A stretch of DNA of 64,000 bases, from the NCBI RefSeq assembly GCF_000195595.1, contig NZ_GL882573.1, positions 195,570-259,569 on the forward strand, in the 5' to 3' direction. This stretch comes from Actinomyces sp. oral taxon 170 str. F0386 (GTDB taxonomy: Bacteria > Actinomycetota > Actinomycetes > Actinomycetales > Actinomycetaceae). Below are positions 27,542-38,387 of the stretch, one piece after another. A model generated the notes under the pieces. It worked only from the letters and a program-made list of their open reading frames with translations. It was not told the origin of the DNA and searched no databases. Made by a program: the position numbers and the translations under genes. Each line of letters opens with the position of its first letter. Position 1 is the first letter of the stretch.

Positions 27542-27593
27542 TCGCCGGATAGACGTCGGACGCACGCGTCGGATCCTGCGCGATCGGACCGGC

Positions 27594-27633
27594 GGCGGAT
27601 GCCCGCCACGCGGAAGTGTGGCGGGCATCCGCC
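27594..27633 (+). terminator. Strong terminator hairpin after usp
   Basis: Perfect 16-bp stem, GGCGGATGCCCGCCAC with its exact complement, around an 8-base loop and followed by GCTATGTTTTG. It lies 52 bases after the stop. Confidence 0.88.
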
Positions 27634-27645
27634 GCTATGTTTTGA

Positions 27646-27932
27646 GGTTCTTCGTGTGTGAGGGCGTGGTCGGGGTGAGCGGGTGCCGGTGGTTCGGCGT
27701 CTCGGGGTCCTGCGCGGTCGTACTCGGCGTCGCGTGGTCGTACCCGGCGGCGCGCGGTCGTACCTTAGAGGGGCTCTAAGGTACGACCGCGCGGTTTTAC
27801 GTACGACCGCGTGCGCTGGGGGTACGACCACGCGGTTTTACGTACGACCGGGTGGGATCGCGTACGACCACGTACCCCGAGACCCCGACGAGGAAAGCCC
27901 CGCACAACCCCATCCCCACGACACGAAGAACC
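27646..27932. repeat. 287-bp imperfect inverted repeat holding an array of GTACGACC units
   Basis: Outer arms GGTTCTTCGTGT (27646-27657) and ACACGAAGAACC (27921-27932) are perfect complements. Inside them CTCGGGGT (27701) pairs with ACCCCGAG (27874). Within lie three GGTCGTAC units (near 27716, 27737 and 27758) followed by five GTACGACC units (27781, 27801, 27822, 27842 and 27862), spaced 20-21 bases within each half. The orientation switches at a central hairpin, CTTAGAG-GGG-CTCTAAG, flanked by GGTCGTAC/GTACGACC. Two forward units are followed by the identical tract CGCGGTTTTACGTACGACC. No credible reading frame covers it. Confidence 0.85.
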
Positions 27933-28267
27933 CGTTTTGAGCAGTTGTCGTAACTCCTGTGATACGTGGGGCCGGGCTGGGCGCATGGTGGCGCTGCGTT
28001 TGCCCGGGTGGCCCCGCGCCCCGACCCGCTCCGGGACGCGGCGCTCGGCGTTCCCTGAATCTCCTCCCCTCGACGTCGGCCGCCCATGCCGCCGAGCCCC
28101 GCGGCGTCGGCGGGCGCGCCGGGAGGAGGCGCGCTGGAGTCGGCGTGTTTGGTCTAGGACTGAAGTCACACTAGAGTCATATCGTGAACGACGCGTCGCC
28201 GCGTCACGCCTGCATCAGGACGATCTGAGGCAGACCCGAGAACGACCCGAATCAGAAAGAGGCAACG
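27933..28267 (+). promoter_or_regulatory. Leader/promoter region of ppdK
   Basis: This stretch has no gene. A possible promoter is TTGGTC (about 28148) and TAGAGT (about 28171) with near-canonical spacing, and AGAAAGAGG is a good ribosome-binding site just before the ppdK ATG. Otherwise nothing recognisable. Confidence 0.35.
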
Positions 28268-30973
<2,706 letters not shown>

Positions 30974-31002
30974 ACGCGAGCCGCTCCTGAGAAGCCGAGC
31001 AA

Positions 31003-31046
31003 CGGAGCCGGTCGGTTCCTCCCGGGGAGTGAGTCGGCCGGCTCCG
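31003..31046. terminator. Bidirectional terminator between ppdK and the MprF-like gene
   Basis: Stem CGGAGCCGGTCGG pairing with CGGCCGGCTCCG around a loop of about 19 bases, in the 103-base gap between convergent genes. One internal mismatch and no T-run. Confidence 0.65.
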
Positions 31047-31076
31047 CCATGTCTTCCGCCTCGTCCGCGTCCGGTC

Positions 31077-33668
31077 TCAGTCGCGGCTGATGAGCACCTG
31101 GGCGAAGCGCGCCGTCTGGGAGGGCTTGAGGTCGGGCAGGTAGGCCCGGGCGATCGCGATCCCCACCGTGGGCAGGTCCACCAGGTCCGGGACCGCCAGG
31201 TACATGGGCACCGCCCGCGGCTTGAACTTGCGCTTGTAGGCGTGCAGGGACCCGAAGCCGTAGGCGGGCTCCAGCACGGAGGCCAGCAGGTCCAGGAGCG
31301 GGTCGAAGCGCGAGGAGGCGCCGCCGTCGGCCGGGGCGGAGCGGGTCAGCGGCGCCCCGGACAGGGACAGGATCTCCAGGTCCTCGGCCTGGGCGTCCTG
31401 GGCGGCGCGTCCGATGAGGAACTCCATGACGGGGCGGAAGCCGCCCTCGCGGCGCCGCATGAAGTCCAGGGTCAGGCCGATGATCTCCCCGTCGCGGTAG
31501 ACCGGCAGCCAGGAGGTGACGCCCTGGACGGTGCCGTCGGCGTCGACGGCCAGCAGCAGTCGTGTGGCGGAGTCGTCGAGCTCGGCTAGGCCGCCCAGTG
31601 TGAATCCCATTTCCGGCAGCGGTTTGTCACTGGCCCAGGCCTGGGAGATGGCACGGATCTGGTCGCGCTGGCCGGCCGGGCAGTCGCAGAAGGTGGTCCA
31701 CACGGCCTCGATGCCCTCCTTGCGGGCGTGGTTGAGGGCGGTGCGTACATCCTGGTAGGCCTTACCGCGGAAGGCCAGGTCCGGCAGGTCCAGGACGGCC
31801 TCCTCCGCCACCTGCAGGATCGTCCAGCCCATGGCGCGGGCCGCCTCCATCGCCGGGGCGTGCACCGAGTAGAGGGCCGGGATGAGACCGGCGTCGGTGG
31901 CGAAGCCCGCGAACTCGCGCACCGCCTGGGCCACGTCAGCGTCGTCGGCGGCGGGGTCGCCGACCGTCAGTGCGACGTCGCGACTGGGGCGGTAGGAGAA
32001 GCCCGCGGTCCCCGCCTCATTGACCCAGGCCTCGTTGCCCTCCCAGGTGAGCATCCACCCCAGGGTCCCGGCGCCGTGGGTGCGCACCAGGTCGGTGAGC
32101 TGCTCGCGGCTGGAGACCCGGGTGCGGGCGGGGGCCGACTGGGCCAGCCACACCCACAGGATCGTCAGGAGCCACACCAGCACCGGCACCCACGCGGTGA
32201 CGAGGTGGGCCATCGGGGTCAGGGGCTCCGCGACGAGGCCCATGATGCCGCCGGTGCTCACGGGCAGCAGGTAGGACAGGTAGGTCTCCAGCAGGTCGGG
32301 CCAGGTCGCGTAGGGGGAGAAGTCCCGAGAGATGAGCAGGCCTCCGAGGACACTGAGGGCGGCCCCGCCGATGAGGGTGAGGACCCAGGCGATGACGGCG
32401 CGACGGATGACGCCGGGGCGTGAGCCCAGGGTGAAGCAGCTCCGCTTCCACACCACGAGGCTGATGACCACGATGTTGAGCAGCAGCGGCACCAGCAGGT
32501 GGCCCGACCCCAGCCAGCTGTGCAGGATCCTGGCCGTGGTGGGGACGGACTTGGGCAGCTGCTCGTCGATCTTCTCCACCAGGGCGAACACGGCCGCGCA
32601 GGCCCCCAGGAACATCTGGAGGGCGATGGTGCCCAGGGCTGCCGAGCGGCGCCCGCGGCGCAGGCCGTCGGCCAGGACCAGCTGAAGGAGCGCCGGCATG
32701 CACAGCAGGAGCAGCTCGACCGGGTGGATGACGGCGTCCTTGGGCAGGATGGCGGGGGTGAGGCCGTAGCGGGCGTCGGCCAGGGGACCGGCGGCGTTGC
32801 TCAGGACCGCCAGCGCGCAGCTCACCGACCAACAGGCCACCAGGAAGGCCACGAGCTCGCGCTCCACGCGCCGGGGCAGCTCCTGGGAGGGGGCGGTCTG
32901 CTGCCCGCGTTCCAGAACGATGCCCACGATGAGGCCGACGACTCCCGCTCCCAGGCGGGCCAGGGCGCCCACGGTGCCGGTCACGGCGGCCGAGACGATG
33001 AGAACGGCGAACATGACCAGACGCACGCGTCGCCGCCAGGACGGGCGCATGACGCTGGTGGAGGCCGCCACGAGGCCGGCGATGGGCAGGCTGACGCCCT
33101 GGATCGGGGCGTGGACGAGGTAGGGGGACCAGGCCTCCCACACCCGTCCAATGAGCGGGTAGAGCGCCTGCACCAGGGCGATGCCCCCGGCGGCGGACAC
33201 AAGCCCCGTGACCAGCCACCGCCGCGTCCCCAGGAGCCGTTCCAGCAGGACGCCGATGGACAGCAGCATGATGACGCTCGCCACCGGAACCAGGTGGCCG
33301 GGGGCCGCCCAGGCGGTCAGCAGGGTCCAGACCCGCTCGGGCCGGTTGATGAGGGCGGCCAGGGCCATCTGGCTGCGGTGGCCCCAGGGCATGAGGACGA
33401 GTCCGACGAGAACGATGAGCGCGGCGGAGGTCGTTGCCGCAGGCGCGGGAGTCAGCCAGGCCCGCGTGGCCCGCCAGGCCCGGCGCGCGTGAGCGCTGAG
33501 GCGCGAGGGCCGCACAGCAGGTTGAGCGGCGGGCTGTGTGGTGGACGCTGCGGAGGACTGCGGGACGGTCCGTGCAGCCGAGGACGCCGAGGGAGTGGAG
33601 GAGGATGTTGGGGAGGGTGCGCTCTGGGGTACGTCCGGGGGAGTCGTGGTGGACGAGACCGACGGCAT
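31077..33668 (-). CDS. MprF-type lysyltransferase-like protein with rhomboid-like N-terminal half
   Basis: About 863 residues from ATG 33668, which has GGAG five bases upstream. A Ser/Thr/Pro-rich tail of about 70 residues precedes at least ten membrane helices. The first six or so look like a rhomboid fold (HLVPVASVIMLLSIGVLLERLLGTRRW), but the catalytic-histidine position reads LARLGAGVVGLIVG, so it is probably inactive as a protease. The C-terminal 330 residues are a cytosolic DUF2156 domain of MprF/LysX type (GFSYRPSRDVALTVGDP, YKRKFKP). MprF proteins transfer lysine or alanine from tRNA to phosphatidylglycerol and lower the negative surface charge. The aminoacyl donor cannot be assigned here. 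Monocistronic and convergent with ppdK. Confidence 0.78.
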   Translation of the reverse strand: MPSVSSTTTPPDVPQSAPSPTSSSTPSASSAARTVPQSSAASTTQPAAQPAVRPSRLSAHARRAWRATRAWLTPAPAATTSAALIVLVGLVLMPWGHRSQMALAALINRPERVWTLLTAWAAPGHLVPVASVIMLLSIGVLLERLLGTRRWLVTGLVSAAGGIALVQALYPLIGRVWEAWSPYLVHAPIQGVSLPIAGLVAASTSVMRPSWRRRVRLVMFAVLIVSAAVTGTVGALARLGAGVVGLIVGIVLERGQQTAPSQELPRRVERELVAFLVACWSVSCALAVLSNAAGPLADARYGLTPAILPKDAVIHPVELLLLCMPALLQLVLADGLRRGRRSAALGTIALQMFLGACAAVFALVEKIDEQLPKSVPTTARILHSWLGSGHLLVPLLLNIVVISLVVWKRSCFTLGSRPGVIRRAVIAWVLTLIGGAALSVLGGLLISRDFSPYATWPDLLETYLSYLLPVSTGGIMGLVAEPLTPMAHLVTAWVPVLVWLLTILWVWLAQSAPARTRVSSREQLTDLVRTHGAGTLGWMLTWEGNEAWVNEAGTAGFSYRPSRDVALTVGDPAADDADVAQAVREFAGFATDAGLIPALYSVHAPAMEAARAMGWTILQVAEEAVLDLPDLAFRGKAYQDVRTALNHARKEGIEAVWTTFCDCPAGQRDQIRAISQAWASDKPLPEMGFTLGGLAELDDSATRLLLAVDADGTVQGVTSWLPVYRDGEIIGLTLDFMRRREGGFRPVMEFLIGRAAQDAQAEDLEILSLSGAPLTRSAPADGGASSRFDPLLDLLASVLEPAYGFGSLHAYKRKFKPRAVPMYLAVPDLVDLPTVGIAIARAYLPDLKPSQTARFAQVLISRD

Positions 33669-33769
33669 GATCACTCCTCAGACGGTAGATGATGGACTGT
33701 TGGCGGTGCGTAAAAGGCCTGGGGGCTGCCCGGAGGAGCCGACCAGCCGACATTCTTATCTACTTCGTA

Positions 33770-33840
33770 GGCATCATCATCCCCCTCGAGGGGGATGATG
33801 CCATGAGACCGGTCTCTCCAAGAATCAGGGACAACCCTGA
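33770..33840. promoter_or_regulatory. Cluster of three palindromes upstream of the RAMA-like gene
   Basis: Three consecutive inverted repeats lie in the divergent gap. First is a perfect 26-bp palindrome at 33775-33800 (left half CATCATCCCCCTC). Second is a perfect 12-bp palindrome GAGACCGGTCTC at 33805-33816. Third is TCAGGG-ACAA-CCCTGA at 33825-33840. They look like stacked operators or the start of a structured transcript. No regulator for them is evident. Confidence 0.6.
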
Positions 33841-33986
33841 GAGAAATCGTCGATAGACGCCTGTGACAGGGTTTTTCTCACTGTATGGGGGCTGAGGATC
33901 TGGGCCTGCGGCCCGACCTCCGTTGCCGCGATGAGATACTCTGCCGTGTGCTGGCGGTCGTGACAGGACGGCTGGGCACTGCGTTC

Positions 33987-34014
33987 ATGGGCGACTCGAC
34001 TGCGAGTTGCCCAT
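33987..34014 (+). promoter_or_regulatory. Leader hairpin before the RAMA-like gene
   Basis: A 12-bp stem from ATGGGCGACTCG with its near-exact complement (one G-T pair) around the loop ACTG, 64 bases upstream of the chosen start. It could be an attenuator or a transcript-stabilising element. Confidence 0.45.
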
Positions 34015-34078
34015 GCGTGCGCCCGACCGTGCTGGAGGCCATCGCGGAGCAGGACGACGAGGAAAGGCGGCCCCATCC

Positions 34079-36235
34079 ATGGCCATGTACGAGCTCGACG
34101 GCAACCACCTCCTGCCCGTGCGCCTGGGACGCTCCGCTGACGCCATCACCCTGTCCCACAGCCTGACCGCCATCCAGCGCCAGATCGTCGACGTCCTGCG
34201 CCGACCGCTCTTCCCCCTGGCCTGGGACGAGATAGACGGCGGAGCCAGTCTGACCGCCCTGGACGCCACCGGGCAGGTCGTCGTCGTCGAGGTCCTGGAG
34301 ACTGTGGACTCCGCGGGGCTGCTGGCCGCCATGTCGCGCCTGACCCAGGCCGCCGCCGCGGGCCGCCGCGAGATCGCCAGCCGGTACGCGGGCGGGCTGG
34401 GGGCCTTCAGTGAGGACTGGAACGAGTTCCGCGAGGCCATGCCCGCCCAGGTCGAGGCCGGACCGCGACTGACGATCCTGAGCGCCTCCCTGGAGCCCGA
34501 CGTCGTCGGAGGACTGGGCGTCCTGGCCTCCTCCGGGCTGGAGATCCACGAGGTGGACGTGCGGATCGTGGATGAGTCCCGCATCGTCGTCGTTGTGGAG
34601 AAGATCTCCGGGACGGACATGGCCGCCGGCGGGCCGCTGCTCGTGGCCCGAGCGCCCCGTCTGGCCCTGGCCGGTTCCACCGGCGCGGCGTCCGTCGGCG
34701 CGACCGGTTCACGCGCTGTCGATGCCTCCGAGCACGCCGAGCAAATGAGCCCGGTGACCGGCCCCATCGAGATCGTCCTGCCCTCCGAGCCGGCGGATGT
34801 GACCGGCCCGGACAGTGACGCGGATGGCGGTGGAGACAGCGGGGCAGCCATTCCTGCGGGCGCCTTCGCCGCAACGGGCGCCGCCGACGCGCTCTCCGAG
34901 CTGTTCGAGCCGGTGGCTGTCACCGCCGAGCAGCCTCTGGTGCATGCGCTCGCATCCGAGGACGGGGCTGAGAACCAGCCCGAGCGCACGAGGGAGTTGT
35001 CCGAGAGCGCTGGGAACGCAGGTGCAGCTGAACTGGGGGCCTCCGGCGCCGTCGACGCTGTTGCCCCTCCCGGATCCGGTAAAGCTCATCACAGCGCAGA
35101 CCTCGGCAGCAGCACTCAAGACAGCGGTGATGACAGGACCGGCAGCGGTGCCGATATCGATCGAGGTGCCGACGACGACTCGGACCGTTCTGGTACCAGC
35201 CGTGGCGCCGACCATGCCGCCCCTGGCGGCGCGGATCCGGTGGCCGGGGGCGGTGTCGGACGGGACCTGGCCGATATCCTCAGCGGGGACGCCCTGGCCG
35301 GCCCTGTCACCGTCGGCCTGGGGGAGGAGCCTGACGCGGACGGTGCCGGCAACAACGCCGAGCGGAGCACCGACGACACTGACCGCGTTGGCAGTACTGG
35401 CCGCAGCGACCATGTCCGCCGTGCCGACACCTCTGACGGTACCAGCGCCGAGGCGCGTGCGGTCGCGGCACTGGCCGGAGGCGTGGACATCCTGGGTGGG
35501 AGCAGCCTGTCCGATGGCAGCGGCTCGGCGGCGTCGGCCGGCTCCTCGGCCCCGGAGGCATTCCCCAGCGTGGCAGGCGGTGGAGCACCGGGCTCAGCGA
35601 CCTCCCATGCCTCCGTAGGCAGTTCCGAGATCGGCGACACCCGAGGCGAGGGAGACTCGCGCACCCGCATGGGGCGGCGCTCGCGGACGGCTCAGTCCCC
35701 GTCTGCGGAGGACAAGGCCTCGGCATCGCCCACCTCGCACGCCGCGACGTCGCCCGTCGGTGCAGGCGTCTCCGAGACCGGCGGGAACTCTGTCCGGGCC
35801 GCCGAGGCATGGTCCACCGTGGCCCCCAACGAGGCGCGCCCGGAGGCGCCCACCGGCGCGGTGCCGCTGGTGTCGTGGGAGCCGCTGCGCGGGTCGGCCG
35901 ACGCGCTCGACCCGGTGGCCGAGGCACTGGGCGGGGACCCCTCGAAGTCCCTCCTGGTCCAGGAGACCGCGGAGCTGGCCGCTGTGGCGGCTGCGCTCGG
36001 CGAGCCCACCCAGATCATCTGGCAGCGGTTGCGCCGGGGCATCTACCACGAGGCGACCCTTTCGGTGGAGGGCGTCATCACCCTGTCCGACGGGCGCTCC
36101 TTCACTGATCCGACGTCAGCCGCCAACGCCGCCCAGGACGTCACCGACGCCGACGGCTGGCGCGTGTGGCGCGTCGGGGTGCATGGCGCCCACCTGGGGG
36201 ACCTGCGCGACGACCTCGCCGACCGCAGCTCCTGA
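34079..36235 (+). CDS. Large acidic low-complexity protein with degenerate nuclease-like N-domain and RAMA-like C-domain
   Basis: 718 residues. Residues 1-175 resemble a PD-(D/E)XK nuclease-like fold: D62, then VVVVEVLETVD where E71 is present but the expected lysine is L73. So the active site looks broken. Residues about 185-615 are Gly/Ala/Ser/Asp-rich, almost certainly disordered. The last 100 or so residues (LRRGIYHEATLSVEGVITL, then DGRSFTDPTSAANAAQ and DADGWRVWRVG) match the RAMA domain found in restriction and DNA-methylation-linked proteins. No methylase is adjacent. GAGGAAAGG lies 13 bases before the ATG. Possibly a DNA- or chromosome-binding protein; function unknown. Confidence 0.7.
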   Translation: MAMYELDGNHLLPVRLGRSADAITLSHSLTAIQRQIVDVLRRPLFPLAWDEIDGGASLTALDATGQVVVVEVLETVDSAGLLAAMSRLTQAAAAGRREIASRYAGGLGAFSEDWNEFREAMPAQVEAGPRLTILSASLEPDVVGGLGVLASSGLEIHEVDVRIVDESRIVVVVEKISGTDMAAGGPLLVARAPRLALAGSTGAASVGATGSRAVDASEHAEQMSPVTGPIEIVLPSEPADVTGPDSDADGGGDSGAAIPAGAFAATGAADALSELFEPVAVTAEQPLVHALASEDGAENQPERTRELSESAGNAGAAELGASGAVDAVAPPGSGKAHHSADLGSSTQDSGDDRTGSGADIDRGADDDSDRSGTSRGADHAAPGGADPVAGGGVGRDLADILSGDALAGPVTVGLGEEPDADGAGNNAERSTDDTDRVGSTGRSDHVRRADTSDGTSAEARAVAALAGGVDILGGSSLSDGSGSAASAGSSAPEAFPSVAGGGAPGSATSHASVGSSEIGDTRGEGDSRTRMGRRSRTAQSPSAEDKASASPTSHAATSPVGAGVSETGGNSVRAAEAWSTVAPNEARPEAPTGAVPLVSWEPLRGSADALDPVAEALGGDPSKSLLVQETAELAAVAAALGEPTQIIWQRLRRGIYHEATLSVEGVITLSDGRSFTDPTSAANAAQDVTDADGWRVWRVGVHGAHLGDLRDDLADRSS

Positions 36236-36303
36236 GCCACGCGGTCGGAGAGCCAGCAGGATCGCGCCCTTACTGCCTCTGCTACCTCGTTCGTGTGGTC
36301 GAG

Positions 36304-36338
36304 TCCCTGACGTCGTTGGTCGTAAGCTCCCTGACGTC
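36304..36338 (+). promoter_or_regulatory. 11-bp direct repeat upstream of the PBP-like lipoprotein gene
   Basis: TCCCTGACGTC occurs at 36304-36314 and again at 36328-36338, a 24-base period. It lies in the 189-base gap between the RAMA-like gene and the lipoprotein gene and may be a regulator-binding pair. Confidence 0.4.
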
Positions 36339-36366
36339 CTGCGCCCGTAGAGGAGAGTCGCCTGGG

Positions 36367-36393
36367 GCCGCGAGTCTGGAGGTGGCTCGCGGC
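36367..36393 (+). terminator. Hairpin followed by TTTCCC (terminator or attenuator)
   Basis: Stem GCCGCGAG/CTCGCGGC with an 11-base loop followed directly by TTTCCC. It may end transcription of the RAMA-like gene or act as a leader attenuator of the lipoprotein gene, whose ATG is 32 bases downstream. Confidence 0.55.
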
Positions 36394-36424
36394 TTTCCCG
36401 ATCACGCGGGCCGGGGAGATGAAC

Positions 36425-38368
36425 ATGAACGCGACGCGTAGGGCCATGGCGCTGGTTGTGGTGGCCTTGTTGGCCTCGCTGTCCCTGCTGACCGCTTGTG
36501 GCTCGACGTCGTCGTCGGCCAGTTTGCCGCCGCGTGAGCCTCCGTCTGGTGAGCATCAGCTGACGGCCGAGGACGTCAATGCCTGGTTGGACGGGAAGCT
36601 GCCCGATGCCTTGAAGAACGGGGATATCCCGGGTGCTGTGGTGTCGGTGGTCAAGGACGGTCAGGTGGTGACCACCCGTGGTTACGGCTGGGCCGACACG
36701 GGTGCCTCGGGCGGGCAGCCGGTGGCTGTGGACCCGCAGAAGTCCTTGTTCCGGGTGGCCTCGATCTCGAAGATTCCGACCTCTATTGCGGCGATGCAGC
36801 TGGTGGAGCAGGGCAAGGTGGATCTCGACGCCGATATCAGCGCCTACCTGGACTTTGAGATTGAGCGGCGCTTCGATGAGCCTCTGACCCTGCGTCATTT
36901 GCTGACGCATTCGGCGGGCTTCGATGAACACGGCAGCCTCACCCCGACGACGGACTTGGAGGCCTACGTCAAGAACGATCCGCCGGCTCAGGTCTTCGCG
37001 CCGGGCACCACTCCGGGCTACTCCAACTACGGCATGGCGCTGGCCGGTTACATCGTGCAGCGGGTGAGCGGTCAGCCTTTTGAGGCCTATGTGCGTGAGC
37101 ATGTCCTGGAGCCGGCGGGGATGACCACCTCCACCTACGAGCAGCCCCTGCCCAAGGATATGGCCGGTTCCCTGGGGCCGGGCTACACCTCCACGGGTGA
37201 GGAGGTCCCCTTCGAGGTCATGGGTGACTTCCCGGCCGGCTCGCTGACTGTCTCGGCTCCGGACTTCGCGGCCTTCATGAATGCTCAGCTGAGTCGCTCG
37301 CCGAAGCTGTTGCGTGAGGAGACCTGGGAGCAGATGTGGTCTCCTGGGCTGGGGGAGGAGCGGCTCGGCAATCGGGCCAAGGCCGGGGAGATGGGTCTGG
37401 GCTACTTCGAGATCACCCGTCACGGCCGGCGCATCGTTGAGCACGGCGGATACAACCGGGGCTGGCACTCCAAGTTCGAGCTCTACCCCGAGGAGAAGAC
37501 CGGTATCTTCATCTCTAACAACGGTGACGGCAACGAATCGTCGAGGACTTTACGGGATGACCTGGCTCAGGGCTTCGCCGACCGCTACTTTCCCGGCGAG
37601 ACGGTCAAGGCCTCCGGAAGCAAGGACTCCGCCGAGCACGCCCACCAGGTAGCCGGCACCTACGTACCCAGCAGGACCTACTGGACCACCTTCCTGTCCG
37701 CCTGGATGCCCGCATTCTCCCCGGTCACGATCGAGCACACGGGTGGAGGGAAGCTCATGCTCGATGAGGCCCAGTATGTTGAGGTCGAGCCGTGGGTCTG
37801 GCGGCAGGTTGACGGTGCCGGCGCCATTGCCGCTCAGGTCAAGGATGGCAAGGTCGTCAGCCTGAGCCAGGGGCCAGCTTTCACTCTGCTTCCCATGACG
37901 CTGCTTCAGCAGGCGCTTGTTCCTGTCTTCGGTGTCTGCCTGGTTCTGCTGCTGGTGGTGACGGTGGCCTGGCCGGTCGGGGCCCTGCGACGACGTCGGG
38001 CCCTCAGACGGGGCCGGGAGGTCGGCGCCCCGGTGCCGTGGTTGACCCGTGTGGCTCGGGGCGGCGGGGCCGTGGCGCTGGCCGCCCAGCTCACCTGGAT
38101 CAGTCTGCTCGTCGTCATTATGGCCAATTCATCGACTATTACCGACGGTTCCTTCACCTGGCTGATCCCGGTGGCACGATGTGCCCAGGTGCTGCAAGCC
38201 TTGGGGATGGTGGCCGTCATCCCGGCGGCGGTTGACCTCGTGATGTCCCTGAGGCGTCGGGCGGGCTGGCGACGAGTCACCATGTCGGCCGTTCTCCTGG
38301 TCGCGCTGGTGGCGCTGGCCTGGTGGGCCTGGGCCGGCAACGCCCTGGTACCCAGCCTCGGGATGTGA
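36425..38368 (+). CDS. Serine beta-lactamase-like (PBP-type) lipoprotein with C-terminal membrane domain
   Basis: 647 residues from ATG 36425 (GGGGAG seven bases upstream; the ATG at 36419 is too close to it). A lipobox LLTAC gives an extracellular lipid anchor. The class C beta-lactamase-like domain has S113-x-x-K116 (SISK), Y199-S-N and H340 in EHGGYNRG, all catalytic motifs intact. After about residue 490 come four or five transmembrane helices. Such proteins act as D-Ala peptidases, esterases or peptide hydrolases, and the substrate is unknown. Codon third positions are clearly less GC-rich in the first kilobase (GTTGTGGTGGCCTTGTTGG), unlike most of the window. A sensor kinase gene starts 19 bases after its stop, suggesting a shared operon. 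Confidence 0.8.
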   Translation: MNATRRAMALVVVALLASLSLLTACGSTSSSASLPPREPPSGEHQLTAEDVNAWLDGKLPDALKNGDIPGAVVSVVKDGQVVTTRGYGWADTGASGGQPVAVDPQKSLFRVASISKIPTSIAAMQLVEQGKVDLDADISAYLDFEIERRFDEPLTLRHLLTHSAGFDEHGSLTPTTDLEAYVKNDPPAQVFAPGTTPGYSNYGMALAGYIVQRVSGQPFEAYVREHVLEPAGMTTSTYEQPLPKDMAGSLGPGYTSTGEEVPFEVMGDFPAGSLTVSAPDFAAFMNAQLSRSPKLLREETWEQMWSPGLGEERLGNRAKAGEMGLGYFEITRHGRRIVEHGGYNRGWHSKFELYPEEKTGIFISNNGDGNESSRTLRDDLAQGFADRYFPGETVKASGSKDSAEHAHQVAGTYVPSRTYWTTFLSAWMPAFSPVTIEHTGGGKLMLDEAQYVEVEPWVWRQVDGAGAIAAQVKDGKVVSLSQGPAFTLLPMTLLQQALVPVFGVCLVLLLVVTVAWPVGALRRRRALRRGREVGAPVPWLTRVARGGGAVALAAQLTWISLLVVIMANSSTITDGSFTWLIPVARCAQVLQALGMVAVIPAAVDLVMSLRRRAGWRRVTMSAVLLVALVALAWWAWAGNALVPSLGM

Positions 38369-38387
38369 CCGGGGGACGTCGAGGTCA

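Noticed and set aside
27713..27870. Possible CRISPR array
   Set aside because: Units are only about 8-13 bases at 20-21-base spacing, the orientation inverts midway, and there are no cas genes. It does not fit any CRISPR layout.
27885..27905. GAGGAAAGCCCCGC resembling the start of RNase P RNA
   Set aside because: The downstream conserved RNase P core elements are absent and the match breaks off after GAGGAAAG.
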